The notes beneath the pieces were generated by a model. The model was not told where the DNA came from, made no database searches, and was given only the letters and a program-made list of their open reading frames with translations. A stretch of 64,000 nt of DNA. Origin: Collinsella aerofaciens (GTDB lineage: Bacteria > Actinomycetota > Coriobacteriia > Coriobacteriales > Coriobacteriaceae). The stretch lies in contig NZ_JAQLDU010000002.1 of the NCBI RefSeq assembly GCF_028209625.1, positions 62,001 through 126,000 of the forward strand. The letters are read 5' to 3'. This document shows, in pieces, positions 1 to 7,502 of this stretch. Made by a program: the position numbers and the translations under genes. Each line of letters starts with the position of its first letter. Positions within the stretch are counted from its first letter, which is position 1.

Positions 1-622
1 CGCCGGACTTGTCGAGCTCGGCGTCGCCCTTAAAGTCGACGGCCTCGTCGCCAAAGACGGCGGCCTCGAAGGTGGCGCGGGTGCCGGAGCCGGCCTTGCG
101 GTTGAGAACGACGATCTTGGCGTCGTCGCCGCCGACCTCCTTCCAGTTGGTGATCTGGCCGGAGAAGATACCCTTGAGCTGCTCGAGGGACAGGTCGTCG
201 ACCTTGACGTTCTTGGAGACGACGGGGCCCATGCCCACGACGGCGACCTCGTGGTCGACGAGGTTCTTGACCTGGTCGGCCTCGAGCTTGGTCTCGGCGA
301 AGACGTCGGAGTTACCGATAGTGACGGTGCCGGCGGCGACAGCGGTCAGGCCCTTGCCCGAACCGTTACCCGAGCCAGAGACGGAGACGTCCGGGTTGGC
401 ATCCATGAACTTCTCGGCAGCAGTCTCGACGAGAGCCTGGAACGAGGAAGCGCCGTCGTAGGTCACCTCGCCCGAGACGGACTCGGCAGCAGCGGCGCTG
501 CCCTCAGCAGCGGTGTTGGCGGCGTTGGAGCCGCCGCAACCAACGAGACCGAGACCGACGATGCTGGCAAGACCACCAGCGAGGCCGAGGAACTGACGAC
601 GAGAATAAGCCTGATCGAGCAT
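1..622 (-). CDS. pstS: Phosphate ABC transporter substrate-binding lipoprotein (PstS-like), 3' end cut by window
   Basis: The minus-strand frame opens at ATG 622 and stays open to the window edge (207 codons seen). The N-terminus has an SRRQFLGLAGG stretch that resembles a twin-arginine signal, then a lipobox LVGC with the modified Cys at residue 29, then an Ala/Ser linker. The mature part shows PstS family signatures: TYDGASSFQALVETAAEKF, a GSGNGSGKGLTAV phosphate-loop-like segment, IFSGQITNWKEVGG and NRKAGSGTRATFE. The inferred role is binding inorganic phosphate outside the membrane and passing it to PstCAB, which would lie beyond position 1. An AGGAAG ribosome site lies just upstream of the ATG. 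Confidence in the family is high; the C-terminal third is not visible. Confidence 0.9.
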   Translation of the reverse strand, partial: MLDQAYSRRQFLGLAGGLASIVGLGLVGCGGSNAANTAAEGSAAAAESVSGEVTYDGASSFQALVETAAEKFMDANPDVSVSGSGNGSGKGLTAVAAGTVTIGNSDVFAETKLEADQVKNLVDHEVAVVGMGPVVSKNVKVDDLSLEQLKGIFSGQITNWKEVGGDDAKIVVLNRKAGSGTRATFEAAVFGDEAVDFKGDAELDKSG

Positions 623-825
623 GATCTTCCTTTCATACATGCGACTCGCGGGCACCCTGCCCGCTTTGCTGTTTGGAAAGATACGGCCCCGACCGGGCAG
701 CGCCCGCGCCAACTGCGGTTTTTTACGGGCATCTGATAGACCCTTACCGCAAGCGCGGCTCGGCTTTACAAACGAATAACAAACCCGCCACCAAGCATGA
801 CCCGCCTTTTACACCAATAAAAACA

Positions 826-894
826 AAGTTGCGGTGAAATAGTTCCTGCTTGGCCATCAAATGGCCCATTCTAGGAACTATTCCACCGCAACTT
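826..894. repeat. Palindromic TTGCGGTG-family element, copy 1
   Basis: Arms 826-847 and 873-894 are 22-nt inverted repeats with one mismatch. They enclose a smaller hairpin (GGCCAT-caa-ATGGCC). The outer arm begins AAGTTGCGGTG. The same design recurs at 4128-4190 and 10389-10453 with different but still paired arm sequences. It lies in the 319-bp gap between the M20 dipeptidase end and the pstS start, which otherwise shows no gene. Confidence 0.8.
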
Positions 895-941
895 AAAAAG
901 CCCGGACGAAAGGGGTGCTAAGTTGTTAAAACGCCGCAGCC

Positions 942-2378
942 TTAAAGCTCAAGCTCGTTCAAACGTAAGATTGCCACGATGTAGATCTTGAGCGCCTGCT
1001 TGAGCTGTTCCTCGTTGGCGCACTCATTGGGGCCGTGCATCTGGCCGCCCCATGCGGGCAGCTCCAGGCCGGTCTCCTCGGGGCCAAACGAGACGGCGCG
1101 GGCAAAGTTGCGTGCGTACGTGCCGCCGCCCATGGCAAAGGGCTCAGCATGCTTGCCCGTAAACTCGTTATAGGTATCAATAAGCGCCTTCACGGCCGGA
1201 TCGTCGGCAGAGACCGAGAACGGCACCTTCGCACGACCCACACGGCACGTCACGCCAAAACGGCCCACGAGCGGATCGAGCTGCTCGCGGATGGTATCGG
1301 CACTCGTGCTGTCGGGGAAGCGCACGTCGATGACCTGCTCGATGTGGCCATCCACCACACGGATGACGCCGGGATTGCTGGTGAGCGGGCCAAACGCGGG
1401 GCTCGTCGCATCGATGCCCAAGCCGCGGCCATAGGCGTCCGCATGCACAAAAGCCAAAAACTTGACAAACTCGTGCTCCGCAGGCGTCAACAGGCGCTCG
1501 TCACGGGCGCCAAACGCATCCTCGGCCTCGCGCAGATACGCCACGATGAGGCCGACGGCATTGATCGTTCCCTCGGGCATCGAGGCATGACCGCCAATGC
1601 CGTGGGCGAAAATCTGGGCATGTCCGTTGTCGAGCGCTGTGATCTCCAGGCGGTCGGCGTTCTCGACCGGTGCCGGCAGCTCATCGGCGTCAATCGCAAG
1701 CTCGCAGATAGACTGCGACGGAATGGCGTTGCTCGCCTCGGCACCGCTCCAGGACACAATACGGCCGCCGTCGATCTTGGAGCTCACAAATGTCGCCCCA
1801 AACTGGCCCTTCTCGGCATTGCAGACCGGGAACTCGGCATCGGGCGTAAACAGAAAGTCGGGGTCTGCGTGGTTCTCCAGATAATGGTGAACGTCGGACA
1901 TGCCCACTTCCTCATCGCAGCCCAGCAGCGCGCGGAAGGTATAGCGCGGCACAATGCCGTGTTTGAGCAGATAAGCGCCAGCGTAGAGCGACAGCACCGC
2001 CGGGCCCTTGTCGTCGATCACGCCGCGGCCGAGTAGCCAGCCCTCGCGACGCTCCATCGCAAATGGGTCGGTATTCCAGCCGGGGCCGGCAGGCACCACG
2101 TCCACATGGCAGATAGTCGCGAGCTGCTTATCGCCGCGACCCGGAATATCGGCGATGCCCACAAAGCCCTCGTCATCGCTCGTCTGGTAGCCGAGCTTTT
2201 GCGCAATGCCGAGCGCGCAATCGAGCGCATCACGAACCGGGCGGCCAAACGGCGCACCGGGCTCCGCATCGGCAGCAACGGCCACAGACGGATAGCTCAC
2301 CAGCTGCTCGATATCGGCGACGACATCTTCCCAGACCTCGTCGACATACTCAGCGACGCTCTGCTCCACCTGATTCAT
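942..2378 (-). CDS. M20 family dipeptidase (Sapep/PepV-like)
   Basis: 478-aa cytosolic metallopeptidase that would cleave dipeptides with two zinc ions. Metal-binding landmarks are in order: ATICHVDVVPAGPGW with His91 and Asp93, GRGVIDDKGP with Asp122, and LLGCDEEVGM with the catalytic Glu pair near residue 155. Further on are PDAEFPVCNAEKG and a C-terminal MGGGTYARNFARAVSFGP block, both typical of the Sapep/PepV branch. I chose ATG 2378 because TAAGGAGG lies 6 nt upstream; the frame extends to 2423 but has no ribosome site there. Probable role: peptide nitrogen salvage. The exact substrate cannot be told from sequence. Confidence 0.9.
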   Translation of the reverse strand: MNQVEQSVAEYVDEVWEDVVADIEQLVSYPSVAVAADAEPGAPFGRPVRDALDCALGIAQKLGYQTSDDEGFVGIADIPGRGDKQLATICHVDVVPAGPGWNTDPFAMERREGWLLGRGVIDDKGPAVLSLYAGAYLLKHGIVPRYTFRALLGCDEEVGMSDVHHYLENHADPDFLFTPDAEFPVCNAEKGQFGATFVSSKIDGGRIVSWSGAEASNAIPSQSICELAIDADELPAPVENADRLEITALDNGHAQIFAHGIGGHASMPEGTINAVGLIVAYLREAEDAFGARDERLLTPAEHEFVKFLAFVHADAYGRGLGIDATSPAFGPLTSNPGVIRVVDGHIEQVIDVRFPDSTSADTIREQLDPLVGRFGVTCRVGRAKVPFSVSADDPAVKALIDTYNEFTGKHAEPFAMGGGTYARNFARAVSFGPEETGLELPAWGGQMHGPNECANEEQLKQALKIYIVAILRLNELEL

Positions 2379-2432
2379 AGACTGCCTCCTTACCAATGAG
2401 CGGCGAGCGCGCTCGCCCCTCACATTACGTCA

Positions 2433-3095
2433 TTAGATAGAGAAAAGTTTAGCAAGCTCGGCCACCGAGTGCACCACTGCATCGGCACCCGCCGCCTCAT
2501 GCTCACCCGGCGCCGCCGCGCCCGAATAGATGCCGATGCACGGCACGCCCATCGCGTGCGCACCCTCGACGTCGTTAAAGCGATCGCCGATCATCACGGC
2601 ATCGTCCGCCGTCGCGCCGAGCGCCGCCAGGGCATCGCGAACCGAATCGGCCTTGGTCTCGCGCCCCTGCGGCGGATTCATGCCAACCACGGCTTCGAAC
2701 TGAGAAAGACCAAGCTCATGCACCATGTCGATGCATTTGGCCTCCATGCGTGACGTCGCCACGGCCATACGCTTGCCCCGGGCGGCCAACTCATCCAGCA
2801 GCTCGGGAATCCCATCGAACACGGGGTACTCCTCCGGTCCCAGCTCATCAAAAAAGGCGCGGTACTCGTCGGCCACCACAAGCGACTCCTCGCGGGAAAA
2901 GCCGTAAAAGTCGTGAAAGCTCTTCCACAGGGGCGGCCCGATCATGCGGCGCAGATCACCCATCTGCGTCTCCGAAAACCCGCGCGCAGCCAGCGTCTTG
3001 CGCGTCGAGGTCATCACTGCCCGACCCGTATCGGCCACCGTGCCGTCAAAATCGAACAGCACAACCGGCCGCTCGCAAAGTTGCAATGCCGCCAT
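2433..3095 (-). CDS. HAD-superfamily hydrolase, phosphoglycolate-phosphatase-like
   Basis: 220-aa single-domain HAD phosphatase. Motif I is VVLFDFDGTVADTGRAV with the nucleophilic Asp, motif II is AVATSRME, and motif IV is DDAVMIGDRFNDVEGA. A helical cap lies between motifs I and II, as in the Gph/PpaX group. The start at 3095 is preceded by AGAAGGG; the frame is open to 3128. It ends 54 nt upstream of the M20 dipeptidase start on the same strand, so cotranscription is plausible. The substrate is unknown; a small phosphate ester is the general expectation for the family. Confidence 0.85.
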   Translation of the reverse strand: MAALQLCERPVVLFDFDGTVADTGRAVMTSTRKTLAARGFSETQMGDLRRMIGPPLWKSFHDFYGFSREESLVVADEYRAFFDELGPEEYPVFDGIPELLDELAARGKRMAVATSRMEAKCIDMVHELGLSQFEAVVGMNPPQGRETKADSVRDALAALGATADDAVMIGDRFNDVEGAHAMGVPCIGIYSGAAAPGEHEAAGADAVVHSVAELAKLFSI

Positions 3096-3251
3096 CGGCA
3101 CCCTTCTTCCCCAGTTGATGATTTCCACACCACCGCTTCAAACTGTTGACTATTCAACAATTGAACCTAGCAATGTAGAGCAACTCCACTATACTTGTCG
3201 CACTTTGCTTTCAGAAGGCGGCGCTGCCGCGCCCCAACGAAAGGTGCAATT

Positions 3252-4112
3252 ATGTCTTTTGCCATCATAACCGACTCCACGTCGGACATCTCCCCCGCCC
3301 GCGCCCAAGAGCTCGGCATTTACGTGATTCCGCTGCATGTGATTATCGAGGGCGAGGACCTGCTCGACCAGGTGCAGATTACCGCCGAGGAGTACGTCGC
3401 CCGCATGGCCGGCTCCGAGCAGCTGCCGCACACCTCGCAGCCGAGCGCCGGCGAGTTCAAGGCACTCTTCGACCGCGTACGCGCCGACGGCCACGATAGC
3501 GCGATCTTTATCTCGCTATGCAGCGAGTGGTCCGCCTGCTATGCCAACGCATGCCTGACGGCCGAAACCCACGAGCTCGACGTGCGCTGCATCGATTCGC
3601 GCACCGGCTCGGGCGCCGAGGGCCTGCTGGTGGAGTACGCGCTGGCCATGCGCGAGGACGGCCGCAGCCTGGACGAGACCGAGGCGCAGATCCGCGCGAC
3701 CCTGCCCGACGCCCACCTGTTGCTGATTCCGCGCACGCTCGAGAACCTCGTTAAGAACGGCCGCGCGCCCAAGCTCGCCGGCCAGTTGACGCAGATGCTC
3801 AACATTCGCCTGGCCGTTTCGCCGGAGTGGAAATCGGGCGAGATCAAGGCCGTCAAAAAGGGCCGCGGCGCCAAGCGCATCGTTGCCAACACCATGACCG
3901 ATTGCCTCGCATTTTTGGCCGAGCATCCGGGCTCCAGCGTGCGCGTGCTCACGACCGGCGCCGCCGAGGAGCAGGAACTTGTCAACGAGGCGCTCGCGGG
4001 CCAGGACTACGTAGACGCCGGCACTGGCCCCATCGGCTGCACCATCGCCACCCACGTAGGCGTCGATGCCATCGCCATCAGCTACTGCCCCCGCTACCAG
4101 CCCATCCACTAG
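3252..4112 (+). CDS. DegV family fatty-acid-binding protein (first of two)
   Basis: 286-aa DegV-fold protein. It begins MSFAIITDSTSDISPARAQELGI (family hallmark DSTsD) and contains the HTSQPSAGEF segment and an RTGSGAEGL stretch matching the conserved serine-containing region. DegV/FakB proteins bind a fatty acid and present it to the FakA kinase for phospholipid synthesis; no fakA is seen here. ATG 3252 follows AAAGGTG, while the longer frame from 3195 has no ribosome site. A second, divergent DegV lies at 18255-19145 on the minus strand. Confidence 0.88.
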   Translation: MSFAIITDSTSDISPARAQELGIYVIPLHVIIEGEDLLDQVQITAEEYVARMAGSEQLPHTSQPSAGEFKALFDRVRADGHDSAIFISLCSEWSACYANACLTAETHELDVRCIDSRTGSGAEGLLVEYALAMREDGRSLDETEAQIRATLPDAHLLLIPRTLENLVKNGRAPKLAGQLTQMLNIRLAVSPEWKSGEIKAVKKGRGAKRIVANTMTDCLAFLAEHPGSSVRVLTTGAAEEQELVNEALAGQDYVDAGTGPIGCTIATHVGVDAIAISYCPRYQPIH

Positions 4113-4127
4113 GGGCACCTTTACCTC

Positions 4128-4190
4128 TTGCGGTGGAATAGGGACTGTTTTTGGCTTATTAGCCGCCAATCAATCCCTATTCCACCGCAA
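4128..4190. repeat. Palindromic TTGCGGTG-family element, copy 2
   Basis: Perfect 17-bp inverted repeat, arms 4128-4144 and 4174-4190 (left arm TTGCGGTGGAATAGGGA), between the convergent ends of the DegV gene and the toxin gene. There is no T-run on either side, so a simple terminator is not the obvious reading. Confidence 0.8.
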
Positions 4191-4205
4191 CTTAGAAAAC
4201 GGCGA

Positions 4206-4514
4206 TCAGCCCAGCGGACCCTGAAACAGTTCCTGATGAGTGCCCATTCTCACCAGCCTAATCACTGGGTTAGTCTTATGGGGAAGATAAAGAACGACCA
4301 CATCGACCAAGCCATCGGATAGGTGGAAATCGATGTGGCCGTTGTAGTTTCCGCCCGGGTTTGAGAGCTCGTGGGCGCCATACTCCGCCGGAAGTGACCC
4401 ATGAGCCACAAGCTCTGCAACCGCCGCTTTAAACTCACTTTTTAGCTGCGGATGCATGCGCATCGTTCGTTTGTAGTCCACCTTAAATTGAGCCTCGACT
4501 TTAATCTCGAACAT
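4206..4514 (-). CDS. Type II toxin, RelE/YafQ-family mRNA interferase
   Basis: 102-aa protein that follows the antitoxin gene after 2 nt. The sequence FEIKVEAQFKVDYKRTMRMHPQ, the central LPAEYGAHELSNPGGNYNGHIDFHL and the C-terminal LVRMGTHQELFQ match the YafQ branch of RelE toxins (ribosome-dependent mRNA cleavage). The His in GTHQELF lies where YafQ has its catalytic C-terminal His. Expected to be silenced by complex formation with the upstream antitoxin. Family call firm; activity inferred. Confidence 0.88.
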   Translation of the reverse strand: MFEIKVEAQFKVDYKRTMRMHPQLKSEFKAAVAELVAHGSLPAEYGAHELSNPGGNYNGHIDFHLSDGLVDVVVLYLPHKTNPVIRLVRMGTHQELFQGPLG

Positions 4515-4516
4515 CG

Positions 4517-4816
4517 CTATTCCTCATCGAGGAATGACATAAGCTCATCAGCGTTATTGAATGACAGGCTATCGTCCGGCAAAATCCCCAGCTCATGAGC
4601 CTCGGCGATCACCATGGCGCGCCTCGTCACCTCGTTGGGCACCTCCGCCCTTCCTACAATCTCAAAAGGAATCTTTCGCTGATTTACCAGCTGCCGAACG
4701 GCAAGATTGAGATAGGAATTGAGGCTGAGGCCGACCGAATCCAAGAACTCAGTCGCCTGCTCCTTGAGCCCCTCTTCGATTCGAACCGTCGTAGGCTTAA
4801 CTGTTGCTGTAGACAT
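4517..4816 (-). CDS. Type II antitoxin, RelB/DinJ family
   Basis: 99-aa protein with an N-terminal ribbon-helix-helix (TTVRIEEGLKEQATEFLDSVGLSLNSYLNLAVRQLV) and an acidic C-terminal tail (DELMSFLDEE) that would wrap the toxin. It is the first gene of the pair. GAGGAGG lies a few bases before ATG 4816. A TATACT -10 element (4848-4853, minus strand) and a perfect palindrome at 4866-4897 sit upstream and suggest autoregulation. Confidence 0.9.
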   Translation of the reverse strand: MSTATVKPTTVRIEEGLKEQATEFLDSVGLSLNSYLNLAVRQLVNQRKIPFEIVGRAEVPNEVTRRAMVIAEAHELGILPDDSLSFNNADELMSFLDEE

Positions 4817-4865
4817 TTGCGACCTCCTCGCCCTCGTCTTTTACACCAGTATACCCAATATAAAT

Positions 4866-4897
4866 GGCAATCTGATGTTAGATAACATCAGATTGCC
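4866..4897. promoter_or_regulatory. Perfect 14-bp palindrome, probable toxin-antitoxin operator
   Basis: Arms GGCAATCTGATGTT (4866-4879) and its exact complement (4884-4897) around AGAT. It overlaps the expected -35 region of the antitoxin promoter, whose -10 TATACT is at 4848-4853 on the minus strand. RelB/DinJ ribbon-helix-helix dimers bind such palindromes. It could alternatively act as the 3' hairpin of the LOG-family gene that ends at 4930, but no T-run follows. Confidence 0.6.
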
Positions 4898-4929
4898 ATG
4901 CGTATTCATGTCGCGTGGGCACGATTGAT

Positions 4930-5688
4930 CTACATCAGCCCGCTGAGCGCAATGTCAACGGCCTCGTTGAGGTCGTCGGTAATGTGTACCAGATCCGGAT
5001 CGAGCGGGCTAATCATACCGGTGCTCATCACCGGGCCGTTGAGCCAGTCGAATAGGCCCTGCCAGTACTCGGTGCCCACCAGCACGAGCGGCATGCGCTT
5101 GACCTTGTGCGTCTGCACCAGCGTGAGAACCTCGAACATCTCGTCGAGCGTGCCAAAGCCGCCGGGAAATACGATGGCGCCCGAGCTGTACTTAACGAAC
5201 ATGGTTTTGCGCACAAAGAAGTAGCGGAAGTCCATGCCGAGGTTCACGTATTTATTGAGCCCCTGCTCGTGCGGAAGCTCGATACCCAAGCCGACCGACT
5301 TGCCGTTGGCGCTCGCCGCTCCCCTGTTGGCCGCCTCCATGACGCCGGGACCACCGCCGGTGATAACCGCCACGCCGCGCTGGGCGATCTTGCGGCCAAC
5401 GGCGCGTGCCGCCTTGTAGAGCGGATCGGTCTTGGGCGTGCGGGCACTGCCGAAGATGGTCACCGCAGGACCAAGCTCGGCAAGTGCGCCAAAACCATCA
5501 ACGAACTCTGCCTGAATGCGCAGCACGCGCCAGGGGTCGGTGTGCAACCAGTCGGTCGAGTCCTCGGGCGCCAGCAGGTTGGCGTAGGTGTTGTCCTTGG
5601 GAATCATGGGGCCGCGCATGACCACGGGGCCGCGGCGGTACGTCTCGTCGTAGGCAGGCTCGCCCTCGACGTTCTCATTCTTAATCAT
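4930..5688 (-). CDS. LOG-family (TIGR00730) nucleotide phosphoribohydrolase
   Basis: 252-aa Rossmann-fold protein with both LOG signatures: VITGGGPGVMEAANRGA and the catalytic PGGFGTLDEMFEVLT motif. Family members hydrolyse the N-glycosidic bond of cytokinin-type or AMP nucleotides; in bacteria the physiological substrate is often unclear. ATG 5688 has AGGAGT 6 nt upstream, so the longer frame to 5760 is not needed. It lies downstream of tgt, separated by a terminator hairpin. Confidence 0.88.
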   Translation of the reverse strand: MIKNENVEGEPAYDETYRRGPVVMRGPMIPKDNTYANLLAPEDSTDWLHTDPWRVLRIQAEFVDGFGALAELGPAVTIFGSARTPKTDPLYKAARAVGRKIAQRGVAVITGGGPGVMEAANRGAASANGKSVGLGIELPHEQGLNKYVNLGMDFRYFFVRKTMFVKYSSGAIVFPGGFGTLDEMFEVLTLVQTHKVKRMPLVLVGTEYWQGLFDWLNGPVMSTGMISPLDPDLVHITDDLNEAVDIALSGLM

Positions 5689-5703
5689 GGGTACTCCTAT
5701 CGA

Positions 5704-5750
5704 GAAAAAGAAAAGCGGGCGGGGTCGACGCCATGCGTCAAACACCCGCC
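5704..5750 (-). terminator. Rho-independent terminator after tgt
   Basis: Read on the minus strand, a GC-rich stem (CGGGCGGGTG pairing with CCCCGCCCG) is followed by TTTTCTTTTTC. It lies between the tgt stop and the LOG-family start, so it probably ends the tgt transcript. Confidence 0.75.
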
Positions 5751-5901
5751 CGAACATCAACTATTCGGTATGGTACCCACGATGCATCAAGTGCTTGCAA
5801 GCTATCGGTCATCGGTCGCGCAAGCGGTGTTAGCAAACGTGATGACCGGCCGGCGCTCGCCCCTTGCCGTTGCCCGCGCTCTGCAAGCGCCCGTGCTGCT
5901 C

Positions 5902-7041
5902 TTAGTAATCCACCGCCGCAGGGCTGTTCATCCAGTCGCTCACGAACGCGCCGTAGCGGCCCTCGATAATGGCCTGGCGGGCCCGCTGCATAAGGTTGAG
6001 CAGGTAGTAGATGTTGTGCATCGAAAGCAGAATGCCGCCGAGCATCTCCTTCTGCGTGACCATGTGACGGATGAGCGCACGGCTGTAACCGCCCGTGCAC
6101 ACCGGGCAGGTGCAGGTGGGATCGATGGGACCGTCGTCGTGCGCAAAGCGAGCGTTGCGGAAGTTGAGGCGACCCTCGCTGGAGAATGCCGTGCCCATAC
6201 GGCCGGTGCGCGTCGGCAGCACGCAGTCAAACATGTCGATGCCCACGCCAACGCCGCGCACGAGCGTGGTCGGGTTGCCGACACCCATCAGGTAGCGCGG
6301 CTTATGCTTGGGCATGTACTCGCTCACGAGCGGCGCCAGGGTCTCGAACATGGTCTCGTGATCCTCGCCCACCGAATAGCCACCGATACCATAGCCCGGG
6401 AAGTCGCCGCACTCCTCCAGATGGCGCAGCGAACGCAGCCGCAGATCCAGGTGCATGCCGCCCTGAACGATGCCAAAGAGCGCCTGGTCATCGCGGGTAT
6501 GCGCCTTATTGCAGCGCTCGGCCCACATGCTCGACAGCTCAACGGCGCGCTCAACGTAGGCGCGCGTGGCGGGATAGCCCGGGCACTGGTCGAGCTGCAT
6601 GCAGATATCGGAGCCGAGTTTCATGGCGATTTCCATGTTGTCCTCGGGCGTCCAAAACACGTGGCGGCCGTCGTAATCGTTGACGATAAAGCGCACGCCC
6701 TCATCGGTGAGCTTGACGGCATCGTTGTGGCTGAAGACCTGGAAACCGCCCGAGTCGGTGAGGATGGGGCCGTGCCAGTTCATGAACTTGTGCAGGCCGC
6801 CCAGCTCGGCGATGGTATCCTCGCCGGGACGCATGGACAGATGATAGGTATTGGCGAGCACGATCTGGGCGCCGAGCTTCTTGACAGTCTCGGTAGGAAT
6901 GCCCTTGACGTTTGCCTTGGTGCCCACGGGCATAAAGATCGGCGTCTCGATGTCGCCGTGCGGGGTGTGCAGTACGCCGGCGCGCGCGTGCGTCGTCGGA
7001 TCCTCGGCAATCAGGTCGAATTTAAAAAGGTTCTGGTCCAT
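5902..7041 (-). CDS. tgt: Queuine/preQ1 tRNA-guanine transglycosylase
   Basis: 379-aa enzyme that exchanges G34 of GUN-anticodon tRNAs for preQ1 or queuine. Key features: LTDSGGFQVFS with the active-site Asp near residue 95, RYLMGVGNPTTLVRGVGVGIDMFDCVLPTRTGRMG with the second catalytic Asp and base-recognition region, and a zinc site CTCPVC...H near residues 312-332. Length matches bacterial Tgt. AAGGAGT precedes ATG 7041. queA and queH lie 3.7-5.5 kb away on the same strand; no preQ1 synthesis genes (queC/D/E/F) are in the window, consistent with, but not proof of, salvage. Confidence 0.96.
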   Translation of the reverse strand: MDQNLFKFDLIAEDPTTHARAGVLHTPHGDIETPIFMPVGTKANVKGIPTETVKKLGAQIVLANTYHLSMRPGEDTIAELGGLHKFMNWHGPILTDSGGFQVFSHNDAVKLTDEGVRFIVNDYDGRHVFWTPEDNMEIAMKLGSDICMQLDQCPGYPATRAYVERAVELSSMWAERCNKAHTRDDQALFGIVQGGMHLDLRLRSLRHLEECGDFPGYGIGGYSVGEDHETMFETLAPLVSEYMPKHKPRYLMGVGNPTTLVRGVGVGIDMFDCVLPTRTGRMGTAFSSEGRLNFRNARFAHDDGPIDPTCTCPVCTGGYSRALIRHMVTQKEMLGGILLSMHNIYYLLNLMQRARQAIIEGRYGAFVSDWMNSPAAVDY

Positions 7042-7182
7042 AAACTGGAACTCCTTGGTTGCGGTTCATACGCAAACCATTATACGGGCAACCCGCAAGA
7101 AGCACCGACTCGACAGAAACTGGTGCGAGGAGGATACGGCAGGGACACGGCAAATGAGCGTGGATTTTTGGACGCTTACCGG

Positions 7183-7250
7183 ATGAGCGTGGATAATCTC
7201 CCACTTTTGCCCAAAGCACAGCCCAAAAACGGGAGATTATCCACGCTCAT
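7183..7250. repeat. Perfect 20-bp intergenic palindrome
   Basis: Arms 7183-7202 and 7231-7250 are exact inverted repeats (ATGAGCGTGGATAATCTCCC and its complement), with a 28-nt loop. A third partial copy of ATGAGCGTGGAT stands in direct orientation at 7154-7165. The gap between tgt and the SDR gene (7042-7502) has no gene and consists largely of this and the next two elements. Confidence 0.8.
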
Positions 7251-7257
7251 TTTGCAG

Positions 7258-7315
7258 GTAGTCATTGGGGACGTTCTTAAACGACTAGTCAAACAAGAAC
7301 GTCCCCAACGACTAC
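7258..7315. repeat. Palindrome with GGGGACGTTCTT arms
   Basis: Arms 7258-7278 and 7295-7315 pair over 21 positions with one mismatch. The GGGGACGTTC core recurs as direct copies at 10507-10553. It begins 8 nt after the preceding palindrome and lies 25 nt before the structured element at 7341-7500. Confidence 0.75.
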
Positions 7316-7340
7316 ATCCAACAGCCAGGGTAGCCCCGAT

Positions 7341-7500
7341 GTTCTGGCAATGTCAGCGAGCGGTCACCAGAGCGAACAAATTGGCATGAAAAGAGGGCGG
7401 CATAGACCTTCTGGTCATGCCGCCCTCTTTGAATGACAAGTTGTCGCTCTGGTGACCGCGCAGCGTCGGCCCGTTACGGCGTTTGGTAAAACGCCGCAAC
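7341..7500 (-). repeat. Structured ~155-nt repeat element, copy A (3' of SDR gene)
   Basis: Outer stem 7360-7375 with 7444-7459 (16 bp, GCGGTCACCAGAGCGA and its complement). Inside it is a 14-bp hairpin, 7390-7403 with 7417-7430, capped by GACC-TTCT-GGTC. A separate end hairpin spans 7473-7484/7489-7500 with one mismatch. In the direction of the SDR gene the end hairpin comes first, 2 nt after the stop codon. Related copies at 10568-10729 and 50898-51041 keep the pairing with changed bases. Function unknown. Confidence 0.8.
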
Positions 7501-7502
7501 TC

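Noticed and set aside
5107-7389. Very long plus-strand open frame (760 codons) opposite the LOG-family and tgt genes
   Set aside because: It is an antisense shadow of GC-rich coding sequence; it lacks a ribosome site and the product has no domain, while the minus strand encodes clear enzymes.
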